Source of the DNA: Sphingobacterium griseoflavum
GTDB taxonomy: Bacteria; Bacteroidota; Bacteroidia; Sphingobacteriales; Sphingobacteriaceae
Direction: 5' to 3'
Assembly: GCF_014653155.1 (NCBI RefSeq)
Contig: NZ_BNAF01000010.1
Span: 149,986 to 213,985 of the forward strand
DNA length: 64,000 nt
Shown here: piece after piece, positions 56,426 through 64,000 of the stretch
Layout of the letters: every line of letters begins with the position of its first letter
Position numbering within the stretch: position 1 is the stretch's first letter
Notes under the pieces: model-generated
What the model was told of the DNA's origin: nothing
Databases searched by the model: none
What the model saw: the letters and a program-made list of their open reading frames with translations, nothing else
Translations under genes and position numbers: made by a program

Positions 56426-56847
56426 GATGTTTCCTCCTTCCTAGAATACAAAAATAATACTAATTTTTTTAGCAAAAAATTTTTTTAGATGTTTATTCTC
56501 TTTGGTTTGGTTGATGCCCAGTAAAAGACAGTATTTGGCGCATATGCCCTTGTCAAGCTATTTTGAATATCCTGGTATCCACATGTTCAAAAAACACTAT
56601 GGACATCGTACGACCCGATTCAAGCACATCCATTTTTAAGGAATATAAGTAAATGGCAGCTTTATAGCCTGAAAATGAATCCGACGAATTATAGATCCTC
56701 TACGAAGCTCCTGCTTTAGACGGTATAAGAATGAAAATAATGCGCAAACTTGAAAAATTAAGAAAAGAATTGGGTGATTCTGAATGTAATAATGTCTCTT
56801 ATGCTCCAAAGACGAAAGCAGGGATCTCTCGGAAAAAAAAGATAGGA
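56426..56847. other. 422-bp intergenic region upstream of imuA
   Basis: The left part carries the imuA promoter and palindrome. The right part, up to the stop of the next kinase gene, has only short frames (56636-56851 minus, 56731-56982 plus) without recognisable features. No terminator hairpin for the kinase gene is evident. Confidence 0.5.
56442..56476 (-). promoter_or_regulatory. imuA promoter with overlapping palindrome
   Basis: On the minus strand: TTTG (56473-56476), 16-nt spacer, perfect -7 element TATTTTTG (56449-56456). The imperfect inverted repeat TAGTAT-N9-ATTCTA (56442-56462, 5 of 6 pairs) covers the -7 element. It is a candidate site for an SOS repressor; no LexA box can be asserted. 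Confidence 0.5.
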
Positions 56848-57801
56848 TCAAACCAATTCAGACCTTTCCGGGCGAGACACATCAATCGCTTCTCCCTGTA
56901 CCATACTATGGTTTTCCTGTGTTGTAAGCGGCATATAGAGTTGAAAGGTCGTTCCATGCCCCAACCTGCTGTACACCATTAGTCGCCAGCCCACCCGCTC
57001 AATCAAATTCTGACAGAGTGCCAATCCCAATCCGCTACCTTTTTCGTTGTTCGTACCCGGCAAACTAGGGATCTGCTTTTTCTCCTTTATTTCTTGTAGT
57101 GTAACGGTATCCATTCCGCAGCCCGAGTCACGTATATACACAAAAGATGCTGAAGTGTCCAGATCCATAGAAGCGCCAATTTCAATGACGCTATTTTCAT
57201 CGCTATATTTTATGGCGTTGCTCAACAAATTGCGCAGGGTAAACTGAAACATTTCGGTTTCACCGATTGCGACAACAGCATCAGGAAGGATGTTTTTTAG
57301 TATGATATTTTTTTGTTTTAGCTGCAACGAAAATAAGCTTACAACGTGCTCTGTTTCCTGTATAACAGAAAAAAAATCTTGTTTGATTTCGTCTGTTTGC
57401 AAACGTTGGGCGCTCCAAGAGAGTAAATTCTCCAACAGCTTTTCCGATGTCTGGATTTGATCATGCAACAGCGTACTGAGGTAAGTGTTATCTTCCTTGG
57501 TTATCCAAGATGCCTTTTCTGCAGCGAGAAGCATCTTGAGGTTCTGAAAGGGTGCGCGCAGATCGTGTGCCATAAGAGACAGCACAGCCAAATTGAAAAC
57601 TTGCTTTTGCTGCAAGAGCTGATGCTCCTTTTGCAACTTTCCAAAAGAAAGCCCTAGCTTTGTTTGCGCGAGCATGAGCTTCTTTCTTTCCATTTTAAAC
57701 TGGCCTACCCTTTTTGTGGACAGGCGCTGCCGATAACCAAAACAAGCCAATATACAAAGAAGCAAGAGGTTTACTAGCGTCAAAATTACTTGATTTTCCA
57801 T
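56848..57801 (-). CDS. Membrane-anchored sensor histidine kinase without sensor domain
   Basis: 317 residues. One N-terminal membrane helix (about 6-22), a coiled coil (30-68), then the kinase core: phosphorylated H79 in LMAHDLRAP, N-box NLLSNAIKYS, DSGCGM, and GSGLGLALCQNL. With only one helix and essentially no periplasmic part, the signal must come from the membrane, the coiled coil or a partner protein. No response regulator gene is adjacent, so it is an orphan kinase; the neighbours on both sides are unrelated. Confidence 0.9.
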   Translation of the reverse strand: MENQVILTLVNLLLLCILACFGYRQRLSTKRVGQFKMERKKLMLAQTKLGLSFGKLQKEHQLLQQKQVFNLAVLSLMAHDLRAPFQNLKMLLAAEKASWITKEDNTYLSTLLHDQIQTSEKLLENLLSWSAQRLQTDEIKQDFFSVIQETEHVVSLFSLQLKQKNIILKNILPDAVVAIGETEMFQFTLRNLLSNAIKYSDENSVIEIGASMDLDTSASFVYIRDSGCGMDTVTLQEIKEKKQIPSLPGTNNEKGSGLGLALCQNLIERVGWRLMVYSRLGHGTTFQLYMPLTTQENHSMVQGEAIDVSRPERSELV

Positions 57802-58080
57802 ACATGTCCCTTTAAACTTCCAGAGGAAGTGATGATACGATCCAAAGGGCGAGTCTTAACTTCGTTATATTTGGGTATTAATACAATTTCTTGGACGAAA
57901 TGTTTGAGCTTTTATCATTTCCACGTATAAATACGATACCCCCTCCGGAGAGCTTGTATTTGTGCAGCACCATCCTGCATTGCAGGGTAGCAAAATCAGA
58001 GATTTGGTTAAGCTCGGTCTAGCCTAGCGGTATTCAAAGGCTTTTGGCATCGAGGCCACCCTCCTAATCATTTAAAAAGA

Positions 58081-58722
58081 TTATTGAAACACCAGCTCGC
58101 CAAAAAATGCAGGCAAATGAAAGTTTGGATTGGGCGCAAGGATAGGTGCCCAAGATAAGAAATGCGCGTTTGGAAGGCCGTCGCCACATTTATAAAAGTT
58201 ACCGTGGGCCAACAGTCCTGAGAGCATAGTCAATTCGGAGTGGATAAAAACAGTGCTCGATATGTACATAATCATATACCAGCGTTTGGTAGACTGTCGA
58301 TTGACAATGGATGTGGCTGTCATAACCTCCGATATCACGTCGGCTTTCAACCTTGTCCTGTCCGTCTTAATTTCAGGTCCATATCCAATCAGCCCTGTCC
58401 CCGCAACATTAAACTCTATGTTGTAATAATGTTGCTTATTGTCAAAGGAAACAAAAAACTCGACACAACTATCTTCCCATACTGCCTCATTTGGTCGGAC
58501 GTATTGCGCTTTGATAAACTGTTCTTCCACGGCGAAATGCAACAGAATTCCCTTATTGTTGTGTGCAATTTGAAAGGCCACGTTAGGTTTATCAGGAAAC
58601 TGATCGCGCCAGTTTTGCTGCGCCACCGGCTGCCACGAAAGGTCAGCCATCTGACGGGCGACTTCGTAATAATCAAACTCCGCTAACGCGACATCTCGCA
58701 ATTCCACGGTCAACTTTTTCAT
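58081..58722 (-). CDS. Carbohydrate-binding family 9-like protein
   Basis: 213 residues, no signal peptide. It resembles the CBM9-like sandwich (PF16011-type): VWEDSCVEFFVSFDN followed by YYNIEFNVAGTGLIGYGP is highly typical, as is NFYKCGDGLPNAHFLSWAPI near the end. Relatives bind sugars, but cytoplasmic members without an attached enzyme have no assigned role. It lies 10 bp after a predicted sugar kinase gene and is likely cotranscribed with it, supporting a link to sugar handling. Confidence 0.85.
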   Translation of the reverse strand: MKKLTVELRDVALAEFDYYEVARQMADLSWQPVAQQNWRDQFPDKPNVAFQIAHNNKGILLHFAVEEQFIKAQYVRPNEAVWEDSCVEFFVSFDNKQHYYNIEFNVAGTGLIGYGPEIKTDRTRLKADVISEVMTATSIVNRQSTKRWYMIMYISSTVFIHSELTMLSGLLAHGNFYKCGDGLPNAHFLSWAPILAPNPNFHLPAFFGELVFQ

Positions 58723-58732
58723 ATGTTCAGTT

Positions 58733-59845
58733 TTAGCTTTGAAAACTGTCCAGCAAAATGCGCTTTAACAAAGGTGCATGCTCTTCCAGTTCGGCTACTA
58801 ATTTAAGCTGTGCGCGAGTTCTAACCAAATTATGCGTCGGATATTGTATCTTATAATAGGTATCGCCATTTAGATAATCCGTTAAAAAGCGTACCGCCTG
58901 CATATAAGGCAAAAGAAAAACGCCTTCCAACAGCGACTCGATCTCTGCTTTCGAAAGAAAATCTTTAGCTTCGCAGATATAGCCGGCTGTGTAAGCTTTA
59001 AATAGGGCAATATTCAATTGTATCCTGTCCGTATCAGCTTCATCTTCGGCGGCCGAGTTGATGATCGTTCTGATGGCGTCCCCAAAATCATAAGCGACAT
59101 AACCGGGCATGACGGTATCCAGATCAATGACACACTGTACCCTGTCTTCTTGATCCAGCAATACATTATTAAACTTTGTATCGTTATGCGTGATCCGTAA
59201 GGGAATTTCTCCCTTATCGGCACGTTTCAGTATAGAACGCATGTTATCTTCCCGCACAAAGATGTAATCCAAAAGATCGCCCACAGCCTCTAATCGTTCA
59301 AGGGGATCGGCGGCTATGGCTTGGCGCAGATTGTCCATACGAAAGTCTATGTTATGGAAATTTGGCAATACCTCCACTAATCGGGTTGCATCCAAATCGG
59401 CTAGTTGCTTTTGAAACTCACCAAACGCTCTACCTCCTGCATAAGCCTGTGCCTCCGTTTCGACAATATCGTAGCTTTTGGTGCCCTCCAATAGGATAAA
59501 CATCCGCCAGTAACCGCTTTCCGCATCTTTGTAATAAAGCGCCCCTGACTTCGTTGGGATAAGCGTCAACGTACCCTTTTCGACGGCTTCGGCGCCGAGC
59601 GGTGCCAATTTGGCCTTTAAATGATCCAGTACAATTTTCGTATTAGCCATCAACCCTTCAACATCGGGAAAAATGTTTTTATTGATCCGCTGGAGCAGGT
59701 AGCTTCTACCCTGTTTTATGTCTGTTTTCACACAAAAAGTATCGTTTATATGCCCAGAACCAAATCGTTCCAAGCTCACCATATTACCGTCAATATCAAA
59801 ATGATTAACAGAATCTATAATCGTACTATCTTTGCAATCAAACAT
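58733..59845 (-). CDS. Aminoglycoside phosphotransferase-fold kinase, N-acetylhexosamine 1-kinase-like
   Basis: 370 residues. It has the APH/choline-kinase fold: an N-lobe with FGSGHINDTFCVKTD, and the catalytic loop ITHNDTKFNNVLLD, whose aspartate is the base, followed by CVIDLDTVMPG, the metal-binding DxD-like site. The overall pattern is that of N-acetylhexosamine 1-kinases (NahK), which phosphorylate GlcNAc/GalNAc at C1 with ATP in the lacto-N-biose/mucin salvage pathway. The sugar specificity is inferred. First gene of a two-gene unit with the CBM9-like protein. Confidence 0.82.
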   Translation of the reverse strand: MFDCKDSTIIDSVNHFDIDGNMVSLERFGSGHINDTFCVKTDIKQGRSYLLQRINKNIFPDVEGLMANTKIVLDHLKAKLAPLGAEAVEKGTLTLIPTKSGALYYKDAESGYWRMFILLEGTKSYDIVETEAQAYAGGRAFGEFQKQLADLDATRLVEVLPNFHNIDFRMDNLRQAIAADPLERLEAVGDLLDYIFVREDNMRSILKRADKGEIPLRITHNDTKFNNVLLDQEDRVQCVIDLDTVMPGYVAYDFGDAIRTIINSAAEDEADTDRIQLNIALFKAYTAGYICEAKDFLSKAEIESLLEGVFLLPYMQAVRFLTDYLNGDTYYKIQYPTHNLVRTRAQLKLVAELEEHAPLLKRILLDSFQS

Positions 59846-60109
59846 AAAATATAATTAAAAAACACCATCTAGGTCTATACCATCGCAATATCATTAAATA
59901 ATTATTAAAAACAAAAGACCTAATAGAAAGCAAACGTTTGCACTTTTTTCAAACTACCTCGATGTTGCAATCAACCAAAAAAAACAGCCCTTTATCAACA
60001 AATCTTCCGTGCTGTCGACAGCGCACTACCGGCCGTGGTTTGCTTTTTTAAATCAACCATCACTTCTATTGCAAAAGATTTCGTATTTTTAAAAGACAAA
60101 AAAAGCAAC

Positions 60110-61438
60110 ATGCTCACGGAAATCATCATCATTCTGGCCCTTATTCTTTTAAACGGTATTTTATCCGCATCGGAGATCGCCATTGTCTCCAGCCGAAAAG
60201 CGAGACTACAGGCCTTGGCCGATAAGAAAAACCATGCTGCACAGGTAGTCCTTAAATTAAAAGAAAATCCAAATCAATTTCTTTCCACCGTACAGATCGG
60301 GATCACCTTGATTGGGATATTGACAGGATTTTTTGGTGGAGGCAGCATTTCTTCCTACTTGGCACTTCAACTAAATCAGGTATCGTTTTTGGCAGCCTAT
60401 AGCCAACAGATCTCCGTTATTTTGGTCGTATTGGTGATCACCTATCTGTCCTTGGTGATCGGCGAGCTGGTACCCAAACGTATAGGCATGGCTATACCAG
60501 AACGTTACGCTTCTTTCATTGCAGCACCGATGAGGCTTTTAAGCAAAATTGTCAAGCCTTTTGTATGGCTATTAAGTGTTTCCACCGAGGCGATCGTGAA
60601 GTTATTGAACATCAGGGTCTCGGAAAATTCCGTGACGGAAGAAGAGATAAAAGCGTTGGTCGATGAGGGCGTCAGTAGCGGGGTAATCGAAAATTTTGAA
60701 CATGACTTCATGGACAGATTGCTCGTCTTGGGCGATAAACGTGCCATCAACCTGATGGTACACCGCTCGGAAATCGATTGTCTGGATTTGCAGGATACAG
60801 TGGAGGAAAACAAAGCCATTATCCGTACATCCGAACATACCGAGTTTCCAGTTGTGGATGGCAGCTTTGACCAGGTGAAAGGAATTATACATGTCAAGAC
60901 ATTTCTGAAAAAATATATTGATGACCAACCCATCAATTTTGCCGAACTGATACAGCCCATTCCTTTTGTCAATGAGAATACCTCGGCCTATAATATTCTC
61001 AATGTCTTTAGAAATGCCAAGGCACAGCTCGCCGTGGTTATTGATGAATATGGCATCCCACAGGGGATCGTTTCTATCAAGGATATCGTTCGAACACTTT
61101 TTGGTGACATGGACTCTACAGATGATAGCCACGGAGAAGGTAACATCCGACAACGGGAAGATGGTTCATTTTTTGCCGATGGACGCATACAGCTCAGCGA
61201 TTTCATGAGCTACTTTCACCTTTCCCTCACTCCCGAAGAAGAAGACGAACTCAGCAACATCACAACGTTGGGGGGACTTATATTTCTGACGCTGGACCAT
61301 GTGCCGCAGGAAGGTGAATCCATACATTTCAAGAATTATAAACTAGAAGTGATAGATATGGATGGTAATCGTATCGATAAAGTGATGATCGAGAAGCTAT
61401 CCGGTCTACGTCATGATATTCCCGAAAATGAGGACTAA
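60110..61438 (+). CDS. Hemolysin-family CNNM/CorC transporter-like protein (DUF21-CBS-CBS-CorC)
   Basis: 442 residues from the ATG at 60110 (MLTEIIIILALILLNG); the frame is open 25 codons further upstream but without helix-like sequence. The DUF21/CNNM domain has about four membrane helices (1-165) with LSASEIAIVSSRKARLQ and LVIGELVPKRIGMA. Two CBS domains follow (about 205-325), and a C-terminal CorC/HlyC domain (about 345-430) ends the protein. Members handle Mg2+ or other divalent cations; the hemolysin name is historical. It is convergent with thioredoxin, only 8 bp between stops. Confidence 0.92.
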   Translation: MLTEIIIILALILLNGILSASEIAIVSSRKARLQALADKKNHAAQVVLKLKENPNQFLSTVQIGITLIGILTGFFGGGSISSYLALQLNQVSFLAAYSQQISVILVVLVITYLSLVIGELVPKRIGMAIPERYASFIAAPMRLLSKIVKPFVWLLSVSTEAIVKLLNIRVSENSVTEEEIKALVDEGVSSGVIENFEHDFMDRLLVLGDKRAINLMVHRSEIDCLDLQDTVEENKAIIRTSEHTEFPVVDGSFDQVKGIIHVKTFLKKYIDDQPINFAELIQPIPFVNENTSAYNILNVFRNAKAQLAVVIDEYGIPQGIVSIKDIVRTLFGDMDSTDDSHGEGNIRQREDGSFFADGRIQLSDFMSYFHLSLTPEEEDELSNITTLGGLIFLTLDHVPQEGESIHFKNYKLEVIDMDGNRIDKVMIEKLSGLRHDIPENED

Positions 61439-61446
61439 AGCGCGCG

Positions 61447-61746
61447 TTAGCCTATAAAGGGATCCACCACCGCCGTGAGATTATCCAAGCTAAGGACCCC
61501 GCTTTGTCGCCAAACCTGTTGCCCATTTTGAAATAAAATCATGGTTGGCACGCCTTGTACGCGATAAGCTGTCGCTAGCGCATTGTTCTTGTCGACATCA
61601 ATCTTGATAATCGATAGCTGCTCCTTGTACTGGTCTTTTAAATCTTTTAATATGGGAGCCAGCGCTTGGCACGGCCCACACCATGTCGCCGAGAAATCAA
61701 CCAGCACGAGCGGATGTTGTTTGATGATGTCATTGAAAGTTGCCAT
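61447..61746 (-). CDS. trxA: Thioredoxin
   Basis: 99 residues, the size of classical thioredoxin. The redox motif is W22-C23-G24-P25-C26 in SATWCGPCQALAP, and the cis-proline loop is VQGVPTMILFQNG. It has no signal peptide, so it is cytoplasmic and reduces protein disulfides with thioredoxin reductase. It follows the GH25 gene by 39 bp on the same strand. As many Bacteroidetes carry several thioredoxins, the symbol denotes the family. Confidence 0.9.
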   Translation of the reverse strand: MATFNDIIKQHPLVLVDFSATWCGPCQALAPILKDLKDQYKEQLSIIKIDVDKNNALATAYRVQGVPTMILFQNGQQVWRQSGVLSLDNLTAVVDPFIG

Positions 61747-61785
61747 AGTTCAAATATACCGTTTTCCTTTTGGAAGTACCAGCTC

Positions 61786-62634
61786 TCAATATGGAATTGT
61801 AAGCGCTTCCAAGTCTTCCATATCTCCTCTGAACATATTGATATCCACATGGCCTTTGATCCCACGAACGGCACCACGCTCAGAAAACTGCCAAAACTGC
61901 CAATGCTTTTTGGGTTTGTCTACCCAAAAATTATAGTTGGCAATCCAAAGTACATAATCAGAAAATTCTTTCTCCAGAAAGTCTGTGAAGTAACTATCCC
62001 CGGAATAGAGAATGGGCTTGATGCCATAGTGCTTCTCTACCTCGTCCAACCAACGCTTCAATCCTACTTTCAGTGAATCCATCGGCTGTCGCTTTGGGCG
62101 TTCTTCGATATCCAGTACCGGCGGTAAATCGCCGGGCTTCAGCCGAACCGTTTGTATGAAATTACGCGCTTGGCGCCGGGAATTCTCATTTGGCCTGAAA
62201 TAGTGATAGGCTCCACGCAACTTTGTCCTACTTAAAGCGGCTTCCCAATTTTCTTTAAATCGGCGATCCTTCTTGCTTTCCCCCATGGTAGCGCGAATAA
62301 AAACAAAATCCAGCGGAATTTCATCGTGTATGGTGTGCAGCTCGATCCAGTTTATGGATCCTTGGTACTGCGAGATGTCGATTCCGTACAGATAGCTGTC
62401 ATGTACCCGCATCAGATCCAAGTTTCGCCGCGTATGGGCATCATCGCTATATTTTTCTCCTACATCGTCTCCGTAAATCCACCTTTTTGCCACATGCTGC
62501 AGGTCTGTGACGAGCAACAACGCACCCAAGCCAATGACGATCGCCGGTATCACGATGCTCCAGATTAGAAATTTCCGTCGCTCATACGCCTCCTCTTTCG
62601 CTTTGCTCTTGACCGTTCTCTTGGATTTTGCCAT
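61786..62634 (-). CDS. GH25 family lysozyme, membrane-anchored
   Basis: 282 residues from the ATG at 62634 (MAKSKRTVKSK); an in-frame ATG seven codons upstream is less likely because the family start is at the basic segment. A basic cytoplasmic tail (1-23) is followed by one membrane helix (about 24-46) and the GH25 barrel: GIDISQYQGSINW, with the first catalytic aspartate, PPVLDIEERP, with the catalytic acid pair, and WQFSERGAVRGIKGHVDINMF. It cleaves peptidoglycan (N-acetylmuramidase). The membrane anchor places it at the periplasmic side. It precedes thioredoxin on the same strand. Confidence 0.9.
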   Translation of the reverse strand: MAKSKRTVKSKAKEEAYERRKFLIWSIVIPAIVIGLGALLLVTDLQHVAKRWIYGDDVGEKYSDDAHTRRNLDLMRVHDSYLYGIDISQYQGSINWIELHTIHDEIPLDFVFIRATMGESKKDRRFKENWEAALSRTKLRGAYHYFRPNENSRRQARNFIQTVRLKPGDLPPVLDIEERPKRQPMDSLKVGLKRWLDEVEKHYGIKPILYSGDSYFTDFLEKEFSDYVLWIANYNFWVDKPKKHWQFWQFSERGAVRGIKGHVDINMFRGDMEDLEALTIPY

Positions 62635-62693
62635 ATTGCAGTGAAAATAATGCATTTATTTTTTATTGACAATAGAAATCCTATAACTCCATT

Positions 62694-63578
62694 ATGCGTG
62701 TCTACAATTCCAAAGAATGGTTTACGGCTACGGTATTCTTCCACCGTAGCGACACCTTTCGCAAACTATGGCCTTTCCTGCTCCTTATGGCGCTCTATTC
62801 GTGGGGGATTGCATACTGGGAGCTCGAATACCTCAAGCTGTCCGAGAAAAGCTGGATAAAAAACATCACCATGGTACATAGTCTATTGGGCTTTGTGCTG
62901 TCCCTGCTGCTGGTATTCCGTACCAATACCGCCTATGACCGTTGGTGGGAAGCCCGAAAGCAATGGGGAACCTTAACAAACGTCAGCCGTTCGCTGGCTT
63001 ACAAGCTTGATGCGTTTATAGGAAAAGAGGATCATGTTACGCGCAGTTTCTTTCGGCGCGCTATTCCACTCTATGCCGAAACGTTATTTAACTTTCTGCG
63101 ATCAGACTATGTAAAGTTCATGCTGGATGAAAAGGAGCATCCCGAGTTTAAGACGCTCGACGAGGATAAGCATGGCCCCAACCAACTTGCTGCCTTAATC
63201 TTTAATAAGGTACATGTATTGTATCAGGAACAGCATCTTTCGGGCGAACAGTTTATTATCCTGAACGACGAACTGCAAACCCTTACCAACGTTTGCGGTG
63301 CCTGCGAGCGTATCAAGAACACGCCGATCCCGTTGAGCTATAGTTCATTTATTAAAAAGTTTGTCATCGCCTATTCCGTTACGCTACCGATAGGCTACGT
63401 CTTTTCCATGGGCTATTTTGTCGTCGCAGCGGTACCCTTCATCTTTTATGTACTGGCCTCCCTAGAGCTGATTGGCGAATCCATCGAAGAGCCATTTGGC
63501 GTCGATGCCGACGATTTACCGATAGACAAAATCGCGTTAAACATTAAAAAACACGTCTCCGAGGTACTGCAACCATGA
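62694..63578 (+). CDS. Bestrophin family ion channel
   Basis: 294 residues with four main hydrophobic segments. The family motifs are seen: LLGFVLSLLLVFRTNTAYDRWWEARKQWGTL (the RxNxxYxRW element, split here by normal residues) near 75-100, TNVCGACERIKNTPIPLSYS, and the C-terminal EEPFGVDADDLPIDKI. Bacterial bestrophins form pentameric channels, chloride- or cation-selective. It starts divergently from the GH25 gene, with only 59 bp between the two starts, and lies upstream of tRNA-Ser in the same direction. Confidence 0.93.
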   Translation: MRVYNSKEWFTATVFFHRSDTFRKLWPFLLLMALYSWGIAYWELEYLKLSEKSWIKNITMVHSLLGFVLSLLLVFRTNTAYDRWWEARKQWGTLTNVSRSLAYKLDAFIGKEDHVTRSFFRRAIPLYAETLFNFLRSDYVKFMLDEKEHPEFKTLDEDKHGPNQLAALIFNKVHVLYQEQHLSGEQFIILNDELQTLTNVCGACERIKNTPIPLSYSSFIKKFVIAYSVTLPIGYVFSMGYFVVAAVPFIFYVLASLELIGESIEEPFGVDADDLPIDKIALNIKKHVSEVLQP

Positions 63579-63656
63579 TTTTGCTGGATGCAACAGGGCG
63601 TAATTAAAATAATCTCCCTCATTTTCAACCGATAAAATAATAGCGCCAAAATAATT

Positions 63657-63687
63657 TTTGCAGAAAAGCGAGGAATTTCTACTTTTG
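63657..63687 (+). promoter_or_regulatory. tRNA-Ser promoter
   Basis: TTTG (63657-63660), exactly 19-nt spacer, TACTTTTG (63680-63687): a perfect TTTG/TAnnTTTG pair. The start is predicted within a few bases of the mature tRNA 5' end (63692). Confidence 0.85.
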
Positions 63688-63691
63688 TCGC

Positions 63692-63779
63692 GGAGAGTTG
63701 GCAGAGTGGTCGAATGCGGCAGTCTTGAAAACTGTTGACTGTAACAGGTCCGGGGGTTCGAATCCCTCACTCTCCGCCA
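63692..63779 (+). tRNA. tRNA-Ser(UGA)
   Basis: 88 nt including encoded CCA. Acceptor arms GGAGAGT (63692-63698) and ACTCTCC (63769-63775) pair fully, discriminator G76-type base at 63776, CCA 63777-63779. Anticodon TGA at 63726-63728 inside the loop CTTGAAA; the variable arm is long, as in type II tRNAs. The T loop is GGTTCGAATCC. Confidence 0.95.
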
Positions 63780-63784
63780 GATAA
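63769..63784 (+). repeat. tRNA 3'-end direct repeat, copy 1
   Basis: ACTCTCCGCCAGATAA spans the acceptor 3' strand, CCA and five bases beyond. An identical 16-bp copy lies at 63913-63928. Confidence 0.85.
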
Positions 63785-63812
63785 AAGCAGCTTTTTTTAA
63801 GCTGCTTTTATC
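63780..63812 (+). terminator. Terminator of tRNA-Ser
   Basis: Perfect 14-bp arms GATAAAAGCAGCTT (63780-63793) and AAGCTGCTTTTATC (63799-63812), T5 loop, immediately after the CCA. Confidence 0.85.
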
Positions 63813-63830
63813 GTTTATGTAGCACCTGAT

Positions 63831-63866
63831 TCGAACCGAAGGGCTGGCCGGGGTTCGAACCGAAGG
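63831..63866 (+). repeat. Short direct repeat downstream of tRNA-Ser
   Basis: TCGAACCGAAGG occurs twice (63831-63842 and 63855-63866). It resembles the complement-like T-loop sequence and may be debris of a rearranged tRNA region. Confidence 0.5.
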
Positions 63867-63912
63867 AGGTTTAGGGATGTGTGCGAGCTAGGCGCGGCTA
63901 AACCAATCCTGA

Positions 63913-63928
63913 ACTCTCCGCCAGATAA
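63913..63928 (+). repeat. tRNA 3'-end direct repeat, copy 2
   Basis: Exact 16-bp copy of 63769-63784, including CCA, without the rest of a tRNA upstream. Possible att remnant or partial tRNA duplication. Confidence 0.7.
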
Positions 63929-63932
63929 GAGG

Positions 63933-63966
63933 CCGTCTCATAAGTAATTATGGGACGGTTTTTTTT
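63933..63966 (+). terminator. Second terminator downstream of tRNA-Ser
   Basis: CCGTCTCATAA (63933-63943) pairs with TTATGGGACGG (63948-63958), one G-T pair, followed by eight T (63959-63966). Confidence 0.85.
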
Positions 63967-64000
63967 ACTTGTTTACCTCGCGCTATTTTCTATCTTATTC

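Noticed and set aside
56731..56982. Plus-strand frame of 83 codons starting MKIMRKLEKLRK
   Set aside because: Half of it is antisense to the kinase gene and the rest has no recognisable features or promoter.
63537..63770. Minus-strand frame beginning [12 protein letters not shown]
   Set aside because: It is the well-known false protein produced by reading the tRNA-Ser gene antisense.
1..64000. CRISPR array, prophage, insertion sequence or rRNA
   Set aside because: No regularly spaced repeats, cas genes, transposase, phage structural genes or rRNA sequence seen on either strand.

Overview
The window reads as chromosome of a Bacteroidota bacterium, most likely Sphingobacteriaceae (Sphingobacterium-like). 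Support: several promoters match the Bacteroidetes primary-sigma consensus (TTTG, then TAnnTTTG), Shine-Dalgarno sequences are weak or absent, and the protein families are typical of the group (GH92 mannosidase, outer-membrane beta-barrel protein with CarboxypepD_reg-like plug, tandem Gfo/Idh/MocA proteins, CheB/CheR/PAS/kinase fusion, imuA-imuB-dnaE2, subclass A2-type beta-lactamase). I see no plasmid, phage or IS genes and no clearly broken gene. The first gene is cut by the left edge. Layout: 1-9115 holds a truncated sugar isomerase, an M16 protease, an AI-2E-family permease, DctA, a YceI lipoprotein and ornithine aminotransferase. 9261-11087 is a large MscS channel. 11177-18458 is a six-gene minus-strand signalling operon: REC-PAS kinase, CHASE3 hybrid kinase with three receivers, free receiver, CheR, CheB, free receiver. 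19-24 kb carries an NTF2-like secreted protein, three Gfo/Idh/MocA oxidoreductases and a cold-shock-domain protein. 24112-28101 is a copper-type cassette: AraC regulator with an N-terminal CxxC metal-binding-like segment, a methyltransferase and a CopA-like ATPase with one HMA and three short CPM/CPxC metal-binding modules. 28-38 kb has GH92, a quinone oxidoreductase coupled to an outer-membrane barrel protein, ferritin with a very clear promoter and operator-like palindrome, a hibernation factor with a Xer recombinase, and class II aldolase. 38527-43044 is a plus-strand operon for peptide and amino acid use. 43161-49104 is the most striking locus: a complete bacteriophytochrome photosensory module (PAS-GAF-PHY with conserved cysteine) without output domain, 16 bp upstream of a 1479-residue CheB-CheR-PAS-histidine kinase fusion. 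50-56.4 kb carries a class A beta-lactamase and the SOS mutasome imuA-imuB-dnaE2. The right end holds a kinase, a CBM9-like protein with a sugar kinase, a CNNM/CorC transporter, thioredoxin, a GH25 lysozyme, bestrophin and tRNA-Ser(UGA), whose 3' end is duplicated 144 bp downstream. The least expected structure outside genes is a pair of short intergenic elements at 5464-5519 and 50016-50069. They share a 17-nt block (16/17 identical), the same 5-nt spacer and a terminator-like hairpin whose stem sequence differs while the C-rich loop (CCCCG) is kept. I propose them as members of a small-RNA family. All functions are inferred from reading sequence; no database search was run.
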